Below, piece after piece: positions 53,392 to 61,357 of a stretch of 64,000 nt of DNA; position 1 is the first letter of the stretch, and each line of letters opens with the position of its first letter. The stretch is taken from assembly GCA_015060455.1 (NCBI GenBank), contig SUYM01000011.1, forward strand, positions 21,025-85,024. Direction: 5' to 3'. A program made the translations under genes and the position numbers. This DNA is from Bacteroidales bacterium (lineage in GTDB: Bacteria > Bacteroidota > Bacteroidia > Bacteroidales > UBA932). The notes under the pieces were generated by a model, which had not been told where the DNA came from, ran no database searches, and saw nothing but the letters and a program-made list of their open reading frames with translations.

Positions 53392-55587
53392 ATGAAAAGA
53401 CTATTACTTTCAGTTTTGTTGATTGCTGCGGTTTCCTGTCAGCAGAAACTTATCTATCAGAATGATTCGTATGCACTTTATGCCGACAGGGCTGTTCAGG
53501 GAGACTATACGGCTGTGGCGGAAAGTCCATATCGGATAGTGTCGGATTTCGGGGGTGATTCCCTCGTCTGGGAAAAGAAGAACGACCATGCGGGTTATCC
53601 GGCGTTGACCACTCCATATCCGGTGGAGGCGGCTGTCTATAATATGTCTGTGGATGAGTGCATAAATGCTGTCGAGCCGGACGGGACATTGCGTACCGGT
53701 CTTGAATGGGGCGGTGTGTGGACAAGGGATGTGAGTTACAGCACCATTCTCAGCATGGCCTATATGCAGCCTCAGGCGGCGATGACCAGCCTTCTGTGCA
53801 AGATAAATTCCAAGGGTGAGATTGTGCAGGATACCGGTACAGGCGGGGCGTGGCCTTGCAGTACGGACCGTATGATATGGGTAGGCGCTGCATGGGAGAT
53901 ATATAAGGTGACGGGAGACCGTCAGTGGCTTGAAACCGTCTATCCTGTGGCAAAGAAGTCGCTCGAAGTCGATATGAGGACAATTTATGATGAACAGACC
54001 GGTCTTGCCAAGGGCGAGTCTTCGTTCATCGATTGGAGAAAGAACAGTTATCCTCTGTGGATGGAGTCTGCGGATATTTATGACTCGAAGTGTCTGGGTA
54101 CCAATGTGGTGCATTATATAGCCCTGTCGAGTGCCGCCAAGATGGGCCGTCTGCTTTCTGATGAGCGCTCCGCTGAAATCTTTGAGGCAAAGGCGGCTGA
54201 TGTCAAGGCTGCTGTCAACGGACACCTGTGGATGGATGACAAGGGATATTATGCGCAGTATCTGGCCGGACGCGACGATGACCTTATTTTTACAAAGAGT
54301 GAGACCCTGGGTCATTCGCTCGCTGTTCTTTACGGTGTGGCGGAAGGGGAGCGTGCTTCAAGGCTTTCGCAGTCCATGCCTGTCATGGAGTTCGGAGCAC
54401 CGGTGTTCTGGCCGTTCGTTCCTGACCAGGGACCTTATCACAACCGTGCCGTATGGCCTTTTGTCCAGTCATACTGGGTGCTTGCCAGCGCAAAGACAGG
54501 TAATGAGCAGGGTGTGCTCCACGGGGTTGCGGCCGTATGGCGTGCTGCCATGATGTATGCTACTAACAAGGAGAATTTTGTGGCGAATGACGGCAACTGG
54601 AGAGGGACTCACGTAAATTCGAGCAATATGCTGTGGAGTCTGTCCGGTAGCCTCGGCATTACTTTCCGTACTCTGATGGGCATCAGTTACGACACTCCGG
54701 ATGCCCTCAGGTTTGCTCCTGTTGTGCCGGAGGCGTTGAGGGCGGACAGGACTGTGACAGGTTTCAGGTACAGGGATGCCGTGCTGGATATAAATGTGAA
54801 GGGATACGGAGATGTCATCCGCAGTTTCTCTATTGACGGTCAGAAGGCGGATGAACCTGTGTTCCCGGCATCGATGTCAGGTCATCATACGATAGATATC
54901 GTTCTTGCGGACAGGTTTGACAAGGACCTGACTGTCAATATGGTAGATGATGTGCGCACTCCTAAGACTCCGTTCGTGCGTTTCAGCGGAGGCGGAAAGC
55001 GTTTGAGGTGGTATGCTGAGGAAGGTGCAGTCAGATATGACATATATGCCGGAGGACAGAAGGTGCATGAGACTGTGGCTGTTAAATGCGATCTTGACCC
55101 TTCGTGGAACGGTGACATTTCGGTGGTGGCTGTCGCAGCGGACGGAACACCTTCGTTCCCGTCAGAACCGTTGAACAGGAACGAGCAGGTTGTGGGACAC
55201 TTTGAGCCGGTGATGCTTCTTTACAGCGAAGGCCGGGACTACCGGATTACTGTGGATGTCCCATCTGATGGATTGTGGAGCCTCTCATGGAATTATGCCA
55301 ATGCACGAGGCAGCCTGTATTCTGACCTTACATGCGGAATAAGGATGCTTTATGTGGATGGCAGGAAGGTGGGTATCAATGTGTTCCCGAACCGTCACTA
55401 TGCCGGTGGCGAGCCTGATGCCTACTCTACTGACGGTTGGGATATCTGGGGCTGGACCTCTCCTGAAAAACTCAGCCTCACTTCCGGAAGACACGTTCTG
55501 ACTCTCAGGTGCGAGGGCGATGCCGACAATATGAGCAGGACGGTGAATGACTTTATGATAAAGGGCTACTGCCTTACAAGGAATTAA
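53392..55587 (+). CDS. Six-hairpin glycosidase-like lipoprotein
   Basis: 731 residues from the ATG at 53392 (MKRLLLSVLLIAAVSC lipobox); an earlier in-frame codon at 53338 lies within a hairpin. The (alpha/alpha)6-barrel is suggested by GGVWTRDVSYSTILSMAYMQ, GGAWPCSTDRMIWVGAAWEI, PYHNRAVWPFVQSYW and NSSNMLWSLSGSLG; the C-terminal 200 residues are beta-sandwich. Acidic residues in WTRD and FGAPVFWPF neighbourhoods are candidates for catalysis. NCBI-style naming would be six-hairpin glycosidase; a CAZy family cannot be assigned by eye. Confidence 0.75.
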   Translation: MKRLLLSVLLIAAVSCQQKLIYQNDSYALYADRAVQGDYTAVAESPYRIVSDFGGDSLVWEKKNDHAGYPALTTPYPVEAAVYNMSVDECINAVEPDGTLRTGLEWGGVWTRDVSYSTILSMAYMQPQAAMTSLLCKINSKGEIVQDTGTGGAWPCSTDRMIWVGAAWEIYKVTGDRQWLETVYPVAKKSLEVDMRTIYDEQTGLAKGESSFIDWRKNSYPLWMESADIYDSKCLGTNVVHYIALSSAAKMGRLLSDERSAEIFEAKAADVKAAVNGHLWMDDKGYYAQYLAGRDDDLIFTKSETLGHSLAVLYGVAEGERASRLSQSMPVMEFGAPVFWPFVPDQGPYHNRAVWPFVQSYWVLASAKTGNEQGVLHGVAAVWRAAMMYATNKENFVANDGNWRGTHVNSSNMLWSLSGSLGITFRTLMGISYDTPDALRFAPVVPEALRADRTVTGFRYRDAVLDINVKGYGDVIRSFSIDGQKADEPVFPASMSGHHTIDIVLADRFDKDLTVNMVDDVRTPKTPFVRFSGGGKRLRWYAEEGAVRYDIYAGGQKVHETVAVKCDLDPSWNGDISVVAVAADGTPSFPSEPLNRNEQVVGHFEPVMLLYSEGRDYRITVDVPSDGLWSLSWNYANARGSLYSDLTCGIRMLYVDGRKVGINVFPNRHYAGGEPDAYSTDGWDIWGWTSPEKLSLTSGRHVLTLRCEGDADNMSRTVNDFMIKGYCLTRN

Positions 55588-55608
55588 GACAATCCAATAT
55601 TTGATTAT

Positions 55609-57939
55609 ATGAGAAAAACGTTATTATTCATGGTCTTGGGGCTGGCCGCGGCTTGTGCTCCCCAGCAGCGTCAGAATGGCGTTCAGACAGTTGTTCCGTA
55701 TCCCAATCAGGTGCAGATTGCCGAAGGGTGTTTCAATGTTGCAGGAGCGTCTGTCAGTTATGATGTCTCCTTGGACGAGGCCACTGTCAATGTGATAAGG
55801 GCTTTTGCGGACAGACTCTCGTCATCTACCGGAGTTCCGTCGCCTGTGTCTGCCGGAGCAGAGGATGCAGGTTTTGTGTTCTCCTGCAATGAGGCTGTGC
55901 CGGAGGAGGCCTATACTCTCGATGTCACCCCGGAGGGCGTACGTGTCGAGGCATCAGGGCTTCGCGGCTTCAACTATGCCGTACAGACCATCAAGCAGAT
56001 GCTTCCGGTGGAGATTTTTGCTTCTTCTCCCGCACCTGAGGCTGACTGGACCTTGCAGTGTGTGAGCATTTCAGATGCGCCACGTTTCTCTTATAGGGGA
56101 CTTCATCTTGATGAGGGCCGCCATTTCTTCGGCGTGGAGCAGGTCAAGAGATACCTTGACATCATGGAGGTGCATAAACTCAACAAGTTCCACTGGCATC
56201 TGACCGAGGACCAGGGATGGAGAATAGAAATAAAGAAATATCCACGTCTGACCGAGGTCGGCTCTATCCGTAAGGGTACCTGCATAAAGAAGGATTTCAC
56301 TTCGAGCGACGGAGTTCCGTACGGAGAGGGTATGTGGTACACCCAGGACCAGATCCGCGAGATTGTAGCATACGCTGCGGCGAAGGGTATTGATGTGATT
56401 CCTGAGATTGACCTTCCGGGACACATGCTCGGCGCCCTTGCCGCTTATCCGGAACTTGGCTGCACAGGAGGCCCGTACGAGGTCTGGACACGCTGGGGTG
56501 TGTCTGAGGACGTGCTCTGTGCCGGAAATGAAAAGGTCTATGAGTTCCTTGAAGATGTGCTTACCGAGGTATGCGAACTTTTCCCTTATGAGTATATTCA
56601 TGTGGGCGGTGACGAGTGCCCTAAGGTTCGCTGGGAGTCATGTCCTAAGTGTCAGGCCAAGATCAAGGCTCTCGGTCTGAAGGACAAGGACGGTCAGAAG
56701 GCGGAGCATTATCTGCAAAGTTATGTGATTTCGCGTATGGAGAAGTTCCTGAATGCCAAGGGACGCAAACTCATAGGCTGGGACGAGATTCTTGAAGGCG
56801 GTATTGCTCCGAATGCGACCATCATGTCATGGCGTGGCGAGGCCGGCGGTATAGAGGCAACTCGTCAGGGACATGATGCCATCATGACTCCGAATACATA
56901 TTACTATCTTGATTACTATCAGTCCGCAGATGTTGCCGGCGAGCCGTTTGGCATAGGCGGGTATCTTCCTGTCGAGAAATGCTATTCATACGAGCCGCAT
57001 GCGGACAGCATGACTCCTGAGCAGAAGGCGCATATACTTGGTGTCCAGGCAAATATGTGGACGGAATATATCGCTGAGGCGGATCATCTCTACTATATGC
57101 TCCTTCCTCGTCTTGCTGCCCTTTCCGAGGTTCAGTGGTGCAATGCAGACCGCAAGGACTGGGACCGTTTCTTTGCTGCGGCTGATGATTTCTGCCGGAT
57201 CTATGATGTCATGGGCTATAATTACGCTACCCATGTCCTTCAGGTCAAGGGTTCTGTCGAGCCAAGACCGGCAGAGAAGGCTGTTGTGGTCGAACTTGAA
57301 GCCCAGGGTGGTGCACCGGTGAGATATACTCTCAACGGAAAGACACCGGGCAGATGTTCCAAGTTGTATAAGGAGCCGCTGGTGATAACTGAGAGTTGTG
57401 TCGTGAAGGCGTCAGCATTGAGAGACGGAATCGAGCCTAAGGTGTTCAGCAGAAAGTTTGATTTCCACAAGGCTGTCGGCAGGACGGTGACATATTCACG
57501 TGAGCCGCATAAGAAATACAGTGCTGATGCTCCGGCTGCCTTGACTGATGCAGTCAGGGGTCCTGAGGTCTATAAGAGCGTCGAGTGGGTGGCATGGCAT
57601 GGCAAGCCTGTTGATCTGTTCATCGATATGGAAGGGGAGTCGTACAGCAGCATCACTCTTGGATGTCTGAGTGTCAAGCCTTCGTATATCTTCCTTCCGC
57701 AGAGCATTGTTGTGGCTGTGTCGGAGGATGGAGAAAATTATATGGAGGTCGCTTCTCAGGAATATGGCATTGAGGACAAGGATGCTCCGGATACTGTGAC
57801 TGACCTCACGCTTTCATTCCCTGAGACGTCCTCACGATATGTGAAGATTACCGTGACCCCTGTGGAGGCAATACCTCAGTGGCACTATGCTCCTGGCAGG
57901 CGTACATACTTCTTCCTGGATGAAGTTATTGTCAGGTGA
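55609..57939 (+). CDS. GH20 beta-N-acetylhexosaminidase lipoprotein
   Basis: 776 residues, lipobox AAAC. It has an N-terminal GH20b domain (about 25-150) and a TIM-barrel (about 155-520) with GLHLDEGRHFF, HWHLTEDQGWRIEI and catalytic Asp335-Glu336 in HVGGDECPK. A chitobiase-type C-terminal beta domain follows and then a discoidin (F5/8 type C)-like domain (about 630-776). It removes terminal beta-GlcNAc or beta-GalNAc by substrate-assisted catalysis. Last gene of the rightward operon. Confidence 0.95.
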   Translation: MRKTLLFMVLGLAAACAPQQRQNGVQTVVPYPNQVQIAEGCFNVAGASVSYDVSLDEATVNVIRAFADRLSSSTGVPSPVSAGAEDAGFVFSCNEAVPEEAYTLDVTPEGVRVEASGLRGFNYAVQTIKQMLPVEIFASSPAPEADWTLQCVSISDAPRFSYRGLHLDEGRHFFGVEQVKRYLDIMEVHKLNKFHWHLTEDQGWRIEIKKYPRLTEVGSIRKGTCIKKDFTSSDGVPYGEGMWYTQDQIREIVAYAAAKGIDVIPEIDLPGHMLGALAAYPELGCTGGPYEVWTRWGVSEDVLCAGNEKVYEFLEDVLTEVCELFPYEYIHVGGDECPKVRWESCPKCQAKIKALGLKDKDGQKAEHYLQSYVISRMEKFLNAKGRKLIGWDEILEGGIAPNATIMSWRGEAGGIEATRQGHDAIMTPNTYYYLDYYQSADVAGEPFGIGGYLPVEKCYSYEPHADSMTPEQKAHILGVQANMWTEYIAEADHLYYMLLPRLAALSEVQWCNADRKDWDRFFAAADDFCRIYDVMGYNYATHVLQVKGSVEPRPAEKAVVVELEAQGGAPVRYTLNGKTPGRCSKLYKEPLVITESCVVKASALRDGIEPKVFSRKFDFHKAVGRTVTYSREPHKKYSADAPAALTDAVRGPEVYKSVEWVAWHGKPVDLFIDMEGESYSSITLGCLSVKPSYIFLPQSIVVAVSEDGENYMEVASQEYGIEDKDAPDTVTDLTLSFPETSSRYVKITVTPVEAIPQWHYAPGRRTYFFLDEVIVR

Positions 57940-57942
57940 TGA

Positions 57943-58011
57943 GATCCTCACGTCGCTTCGCTCCTCAGGATGACAAACATCACGTCATTGCGAGCGAAGC
58001 GCGGCAATCTG
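57943..58011. repeat. Paired REP-like dispersed repeats
   Basis: GATCCTCACGTCGCTTCGCT with CCTCAGGATGACA (inverted TGTCATCCTGAG type) followed by CGTCATTGCGAGCGAAGCGC then GGCAATCT (GTCATTGCGAG type). They separate the second SusC operon from corA. Confidence 0.7.
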
Positions 58012-58017
58012 CTACTA

Positions 58018-58075
58018 TTGTAGTTTCCAATAAAAATCGTTACATTTGCAGGCTTGTGTTTTTGAGCGCAAGCCT
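58018..58075 (+). promoter_or_regulatory. corA promoter and leader hairpin
   Basis: TTG (58018-58020), 20 bases, TACATTTG (58041-58048) is a full consensus promoter. Immediately after it AGGCTTG (58050-58056) pairs with CAAGCCT (58069-58075), putting a hairpin at the very 5' end of a leader of about 90 bases. Confidence 0.55.
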
Positions 58076-58140
58076 GTTTCGTATAAATGTAAAACCTTTC
58101 CGCCTCGACTGGGACGGACAAAACAACGGGAGGAGGTGCT

Positions 58141-59094
58141 ATGTTAGAAATCTTCTACAAGGACAACGGACAGATGATGGTTTCCCAGTCGGAAACTGAT
58201 TTCGCTAATATTCCACATGACAAGGTGATCTGGATTGACCTTTTCTCTCCATCTGGCGAGGAGAAGAGGGCGGTCGAGTCATATCTCGGCACCACCATCC
58301 AGAACAGGGCGCAGGCCGAAGAGATCGAGATTTCGTCTCGTTTCTCCGAGACCGATGAGGCCATATTTGCAAACACCAGTTTCCTTATCCCCGGTCCTGA
58401 CGAATATACGGAAGAGACTGTGTCCTTCATTTTGACAGGCAATATACTCACGACCTTGCGCGAATGCCCGTTGAAGAGTTTCACTGACCTTCAAAGACGT
58501 CTGATGGCCTTTCCCAAGATATATGACTCAGGCCATGTGGCTTTCCTGAGCATATTGGAAAACCGTATCGACCTTGATGCCGACATGGTGGAACTTCTTT
58601 CCAAGGAAATCAACCAATATAACAGGAAGGTGAGTGTCGGAGAGGATATAAGCGAGGAATTCCTTATCGATATCAATATCATTCAGGAGAATACCATGCT
58701 CATCCGTGAGAACATCATTGACAAGCAGAGGGTTATCTCCAGCATTCTCAAGAGTGCGAACTATCCGCAGGAATACCGCTCTCGGCTGAATGTGCTTCTG
58801 AAGGACATATCATCGCTCATCAACCACACCGACTTCGGTTTCGAGCGTCTTGAATATCTCCAGAATACTGTTCTCGGTATCATCAACCTCGACCAGAACA
58901 AGATCATGAAGGTGTTCACCCTTGTGTCCCTGCTCCTGATGCCGCCGACACTGATTGCCAGTTTCTTCGGAATGAACATCAATTTCGGCTGGTTCGTCGG
59001 ACATTCCTACTGGATGTGGGTCATAATACTTGTGCTCATGCTTGTTTCCCTTGCGGTCATATTCTGGGTGTTCAAGCATAAGAAGATGTTCTAA
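58141..59094 (+). CDS. corA: CorA-type magnesium/divalent cation channel
   Basis: 317 residues with the CorA layout: a large cytoplasmic N-terminal domain, a long stalk helix and two C-terminal transmembrane helices. The signature loop GMN is in FFGMNINFG, and the protein ends in a basic tail (FKHKKMF). It carries Mg2+ (or Co2+/Ni2+) as a pentamer in the inner membrane. The next gene follows after 12 bases. Confidence 0.93.
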   Translation: MLEIFYKDNGQMMVSQSETDFANIPHDKVIWIDLFSPSGEEKRAVESYLGTTIQNRAQAEEIEISSRFSETDEAIFANTSFLIPGPDEYTEETVSFILTGNILTTLRECPLKSFTDLQRRLMAFPKIYDSGHVAFLSILENRIDLDADMVELLSKEINQYNRKVSVGEDISEEFLIDINIIQENTMLIRENIIDKQRVISSILKSANYPQEYRSRLNVLLKDISSLINHTDFGFERLEYLQNTVLGIINLDQNKIMKVFTLVSLLLMPPTLIASFFGMNINFGWFVGHSYWMWVIILVLMLVSLAVIFWVFKHKKMF

Positions 59095-59106
59095 AATACT
59101 TATCCT

Positions 59107-59763
59107 ATGATTCGATTCCTTACCTATCCGTTGGTCATACTGTTCCTGATACTGACAGCCGTGCAGGTTCCGCAGGTGTTTACCAATGCCTTGGCCAGTT
59201 GGCAGATATACACTCCTCTGATCGGTGGCGTGCTGGGATATTTCGTCCTTTCAATCATTCCTTTCGTGTCCAGGAACAGGGAACACATGATTACCTTTTC
59301 CCATGAAATGACCCACTGGGTGTTCTCTCTCCTGTTTTTCCGCAAACTGTATTCCTTTCAGGTAGAGTCTGACAATACAGGCAGCATTACTCATAGCGGC
59401 GGACGTATTGGTGAGATGTTCATCAGCCTGTCTCCGTATTGTGTGCCTTTGTTTACGGTGATTCTGCTGCTGGTGAGACATATGGTCTCTCGTGACTATC
59501 TCGTCGGCTTTGATGTGGCTCTCGGTGTCACCCTTGGTTTTCATATCGGATGTTTCATCAATTATACTGGACTGTACCAGAGTGATATACGTAATGTGGG
59601 GATTTTCAGGTCGCTGGTTTTCATAATCGGTTTCTGGCTGTTCTTTGCGATTCTGATACTTCTTTCCTTGAAGTCTGATATGTATGTTGCCTGCAAGGGG
59701 ATTTTCCTCCGTTATTGGGATACTTTGGTTTCGTTCTGGCAGTTTGTCAAAGGATTATTATGA
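59107..59763 (+). CDS. Membrane protein with HExxH motif, M50B-like
   Basis: 218 residues with about five hydrophobic helices. FSHEMTHWVFSLLFFRKL holds an HEMTH motif in a membrane context, and SITHSGGRIGEMFISLSPY a following glycine-rich stretch with a possible second-site residue, similar to M50B-like peptidases. A third ligand is not certain, so activity is unproven. It overlaps the dehydrogenase start as ATGA. Confidence 0.65.
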   Translation: MIRFLTYPLVILFLILTAVQVPQVFTNALASWQIYTPLIGGVLGYFVLSIIPFVSRNREHMITFSHEMTHWVFSLLFFRKLYSFQVESDNTGSITHSGGRIGEMFISLSPYCVPLFTVILLLVRHMVSRDYLVGFDVALGVTLGFHIGCFINYTGLYQSDIRNVGIFRSLVFIIGFWLFFAILILLSLKSDMYVACKGIFLRYWDTLVSFWQFVKGLL

Positions 59764-60686
59764 AAATAGTTTTTCTGGACGCATCCACCATGGGTGATGT
59801 GTCGTTCGAGCCGATTGCGGCTCTGGGAGAGTTTGTCGTATATGACCGTTCCACACCTGAGCAGGCTCTGGAAAGGGTTGCGGATTGTGAGGTGCTGATT
59901 GTCAACAAGGTGCTTGTGACCAAGGAACTTATCGATTCTGCTCCGTCGCTCAGGCTTATCTGCGAATCTGCTACCGGTGTCAATAATATAGACCTTGAAT
60001 ATGCTGCATCAAAGGGAATACCTGTGCGGAATGCCGTGGGATATTCCACTACTGCGGTTGCTCAGGCGACCTTCATGCAGATTCTCTCTCTTCTGGGTCA
60101 GGGCCCGTACTACGATGACTGCGTCAAGTCCGGCAGATATTCGTCAATGGATATATTCACAGACCCGGCAATGAACTGGGATGAGGTGGAGGGCAGGACC
60201 ATCGGCATCATCGGCATGGGCAACATAGGTCAGAGGGTTGCAAGGATTGCAAAGGCTTTCGGAATGAAGGTCTGCTACTATTCGACATCAGGCACCGGCC
60301 ACTGCACGGAATATCCTTCTCTGCCTCTGGACGAACTGCTTGGCATCTCTGACGTGGTTTCAATACATGCACCTCTTAATGACAGGACTGCCGGTCTTAT
60401 AGGGGCTGCACAGATTGAGATGATGAAGCCGACAGCCATTCTTGTGAATATGGGCCGCGGAGGAATTGTTGATGAGAAGTCTCTGGCTGATGCTATTGAT
60501 AATGAGATGATTGCGGGTGCTGCTCTGGATGTTTTCGTGAAGGAACCTACTCCTGCGGACAATCCTCTGCTGCATGTCAGACATCCTGAACGTCTGAGGC
60601 TCGCTCCTCATGCGGCATGGGCCAGCGTGCAGGCGCGCGAAAGACTTGTCGCCCAGATTGCTGACAATATTGCCAAGGGCTGGTAA
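59760..60686 (+). CDS. D-2-hydroxyacid dehydrogenase (NAD-dependent)
   Basis: 308 residues from the ATG at 59760 (MKIVFLDAST), overlapping the previous stop; an earlier in-frame start would bury most of the overlap. The Rossmann motif is GIIGMGNIGQRVARIAKAFG. The catalytic Arg is in NMGRGGIVDE, Glu in VFVKEP and His in APHAAW. It most resembles glycerate/hydroxypyruvate-type enzymes; substrate is not fixed by sequence. Confidence 0.92.
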   Translation: MKIVFLDASTMGDVSFEPIAALGEFVVYDRSTPEQALERVADCEVLIVNKVLVTKELIDSAPSLRLICESATGVNNIDLEYAASKGIPVRNAVGYSTTAVAQATFMQILSLLGQGPYYDDCVKSGRYSSMDIFTDPAMNWDEVEGRTIGIIGMGNIGQRVARIAKAFGMKVCYYSTSGTGHCTEYPSLPLDELLGISDVVSIHAPLNDRTAGLIGAAQIEMMKPTAILVNMGRGGIVDEKSLADAIDNEMIAGAALDVFVKEPTPADNPLLHVRHPERLRLAPHAAWASVQARERLVAQIADNIAKGW

Positions 60687-60688
60687 AC

Positions 60689-61351
60689 CTATTTTTCCAA
60701 TGCCTTGAAAAAGAATTTCTTGCACATCTTGCGGCTTATATCGTAGGATGTGCATGTTGTTTTATGGCCGGTCCTGTCGGTCGAGGCCAGGTCGCATACG
60801 TAAAGTTTGTCAATAAGTGACAGATACATCTTGGAATACTTTACGTCGAGATTCCTCTGAAGTTCGCTTGCATATTCAATGGTCATGATGACCTCTTCTT
60901 CTGAAAGATCGTCCTTGCAGAATATGTACAGGCCGAACTCCTTGAAATCGCCATAGAATCCGGAACCCACCTTGCCTATCTTGCTTTCGATGATTCGTCG
61001 CAAGGGGAGGGCGAGAGACCAGTATTCATATTCAAGATGTCCGACATATCTTCCGTTCTGAAGACCATATCCGTAACCGCTTTCTGCAATATGTTTCATT
61101 TCCTCGCGGTCGTCTTCTGAAATCCTGTCTTCATGCGGCACATCCAGTCCCGCCATTTCCTTCAACATGTTCATGGCCTCCTCCTTGCGCGGTTCCATTG
61201 CCCTGGTCACCTCGATTCCGAGGCTCTTGTCAGGCATCTGGAGGTCAGGCCTGTCTTCGTTAACCAATCCGGCATATGCTTCTCCCAGCACAGTTTCAAG
61301 TGTGATCTGTGCATATCTCTCAAAAAAGCAGGTGTCGAATTTGCGCGTCAT
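60689..61351 (-). CDS. Hypothetical protein with PD-(D/E)XK-like motif
   Basis: 220 residues, cytoplasmic. Near the N-terminus RPDLQMPDKSLGIEVTRAM carries Asp36 and Glu47 in a spacing and hydrophobic pattern typical of PD-(D/E)XK nuclease folds, with Thr49 in place of the usual Lys, and a helix with Glu19 upstream. The rest is alpha/beta with a lysine-rich end. No partner methylase or antitoxin is adjacent. It is followed convergently, 2 bases apart, by the dehydrogenase. Family assignment is by eye only. Confidence 0.6.
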   Translation of the reverse strand: MTRKFDTCFFERYAQITLETVLGEAYAGLVNEDRPDLQMPDKSLGIEVTRAMEPRKEEAMNMLKEMAGLDVPHEDRISEDDREEMKHIAESGYGYGLQNGRYVGHLEYEYWSLALPLRRIIESKIGKVGSGFYGDFKEFGLYIFCKDDLSEEEVIMTIEYASELQRNLDVKYSKMYLSLIDKLYVCDLASTDRTGHKTTCTSYDISRKMCKKFFFKALEK

Positions 61352-61357
61352 GGTTAT

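Noticed and set aside
55609..57939. GH20 as part of the glycosaminoglycan locus
   Set aside because: It is 40 kb away and follows the NAGPA/GLUG operon closely; chondroitin disaccharides from PL8 and GH88 do not need it.
58081..58140. M-box magnesium riboswitch before corA
   Set aside because: Leader is too short and lacks recognisable M-box motifs; only a simple hairpin is visible.
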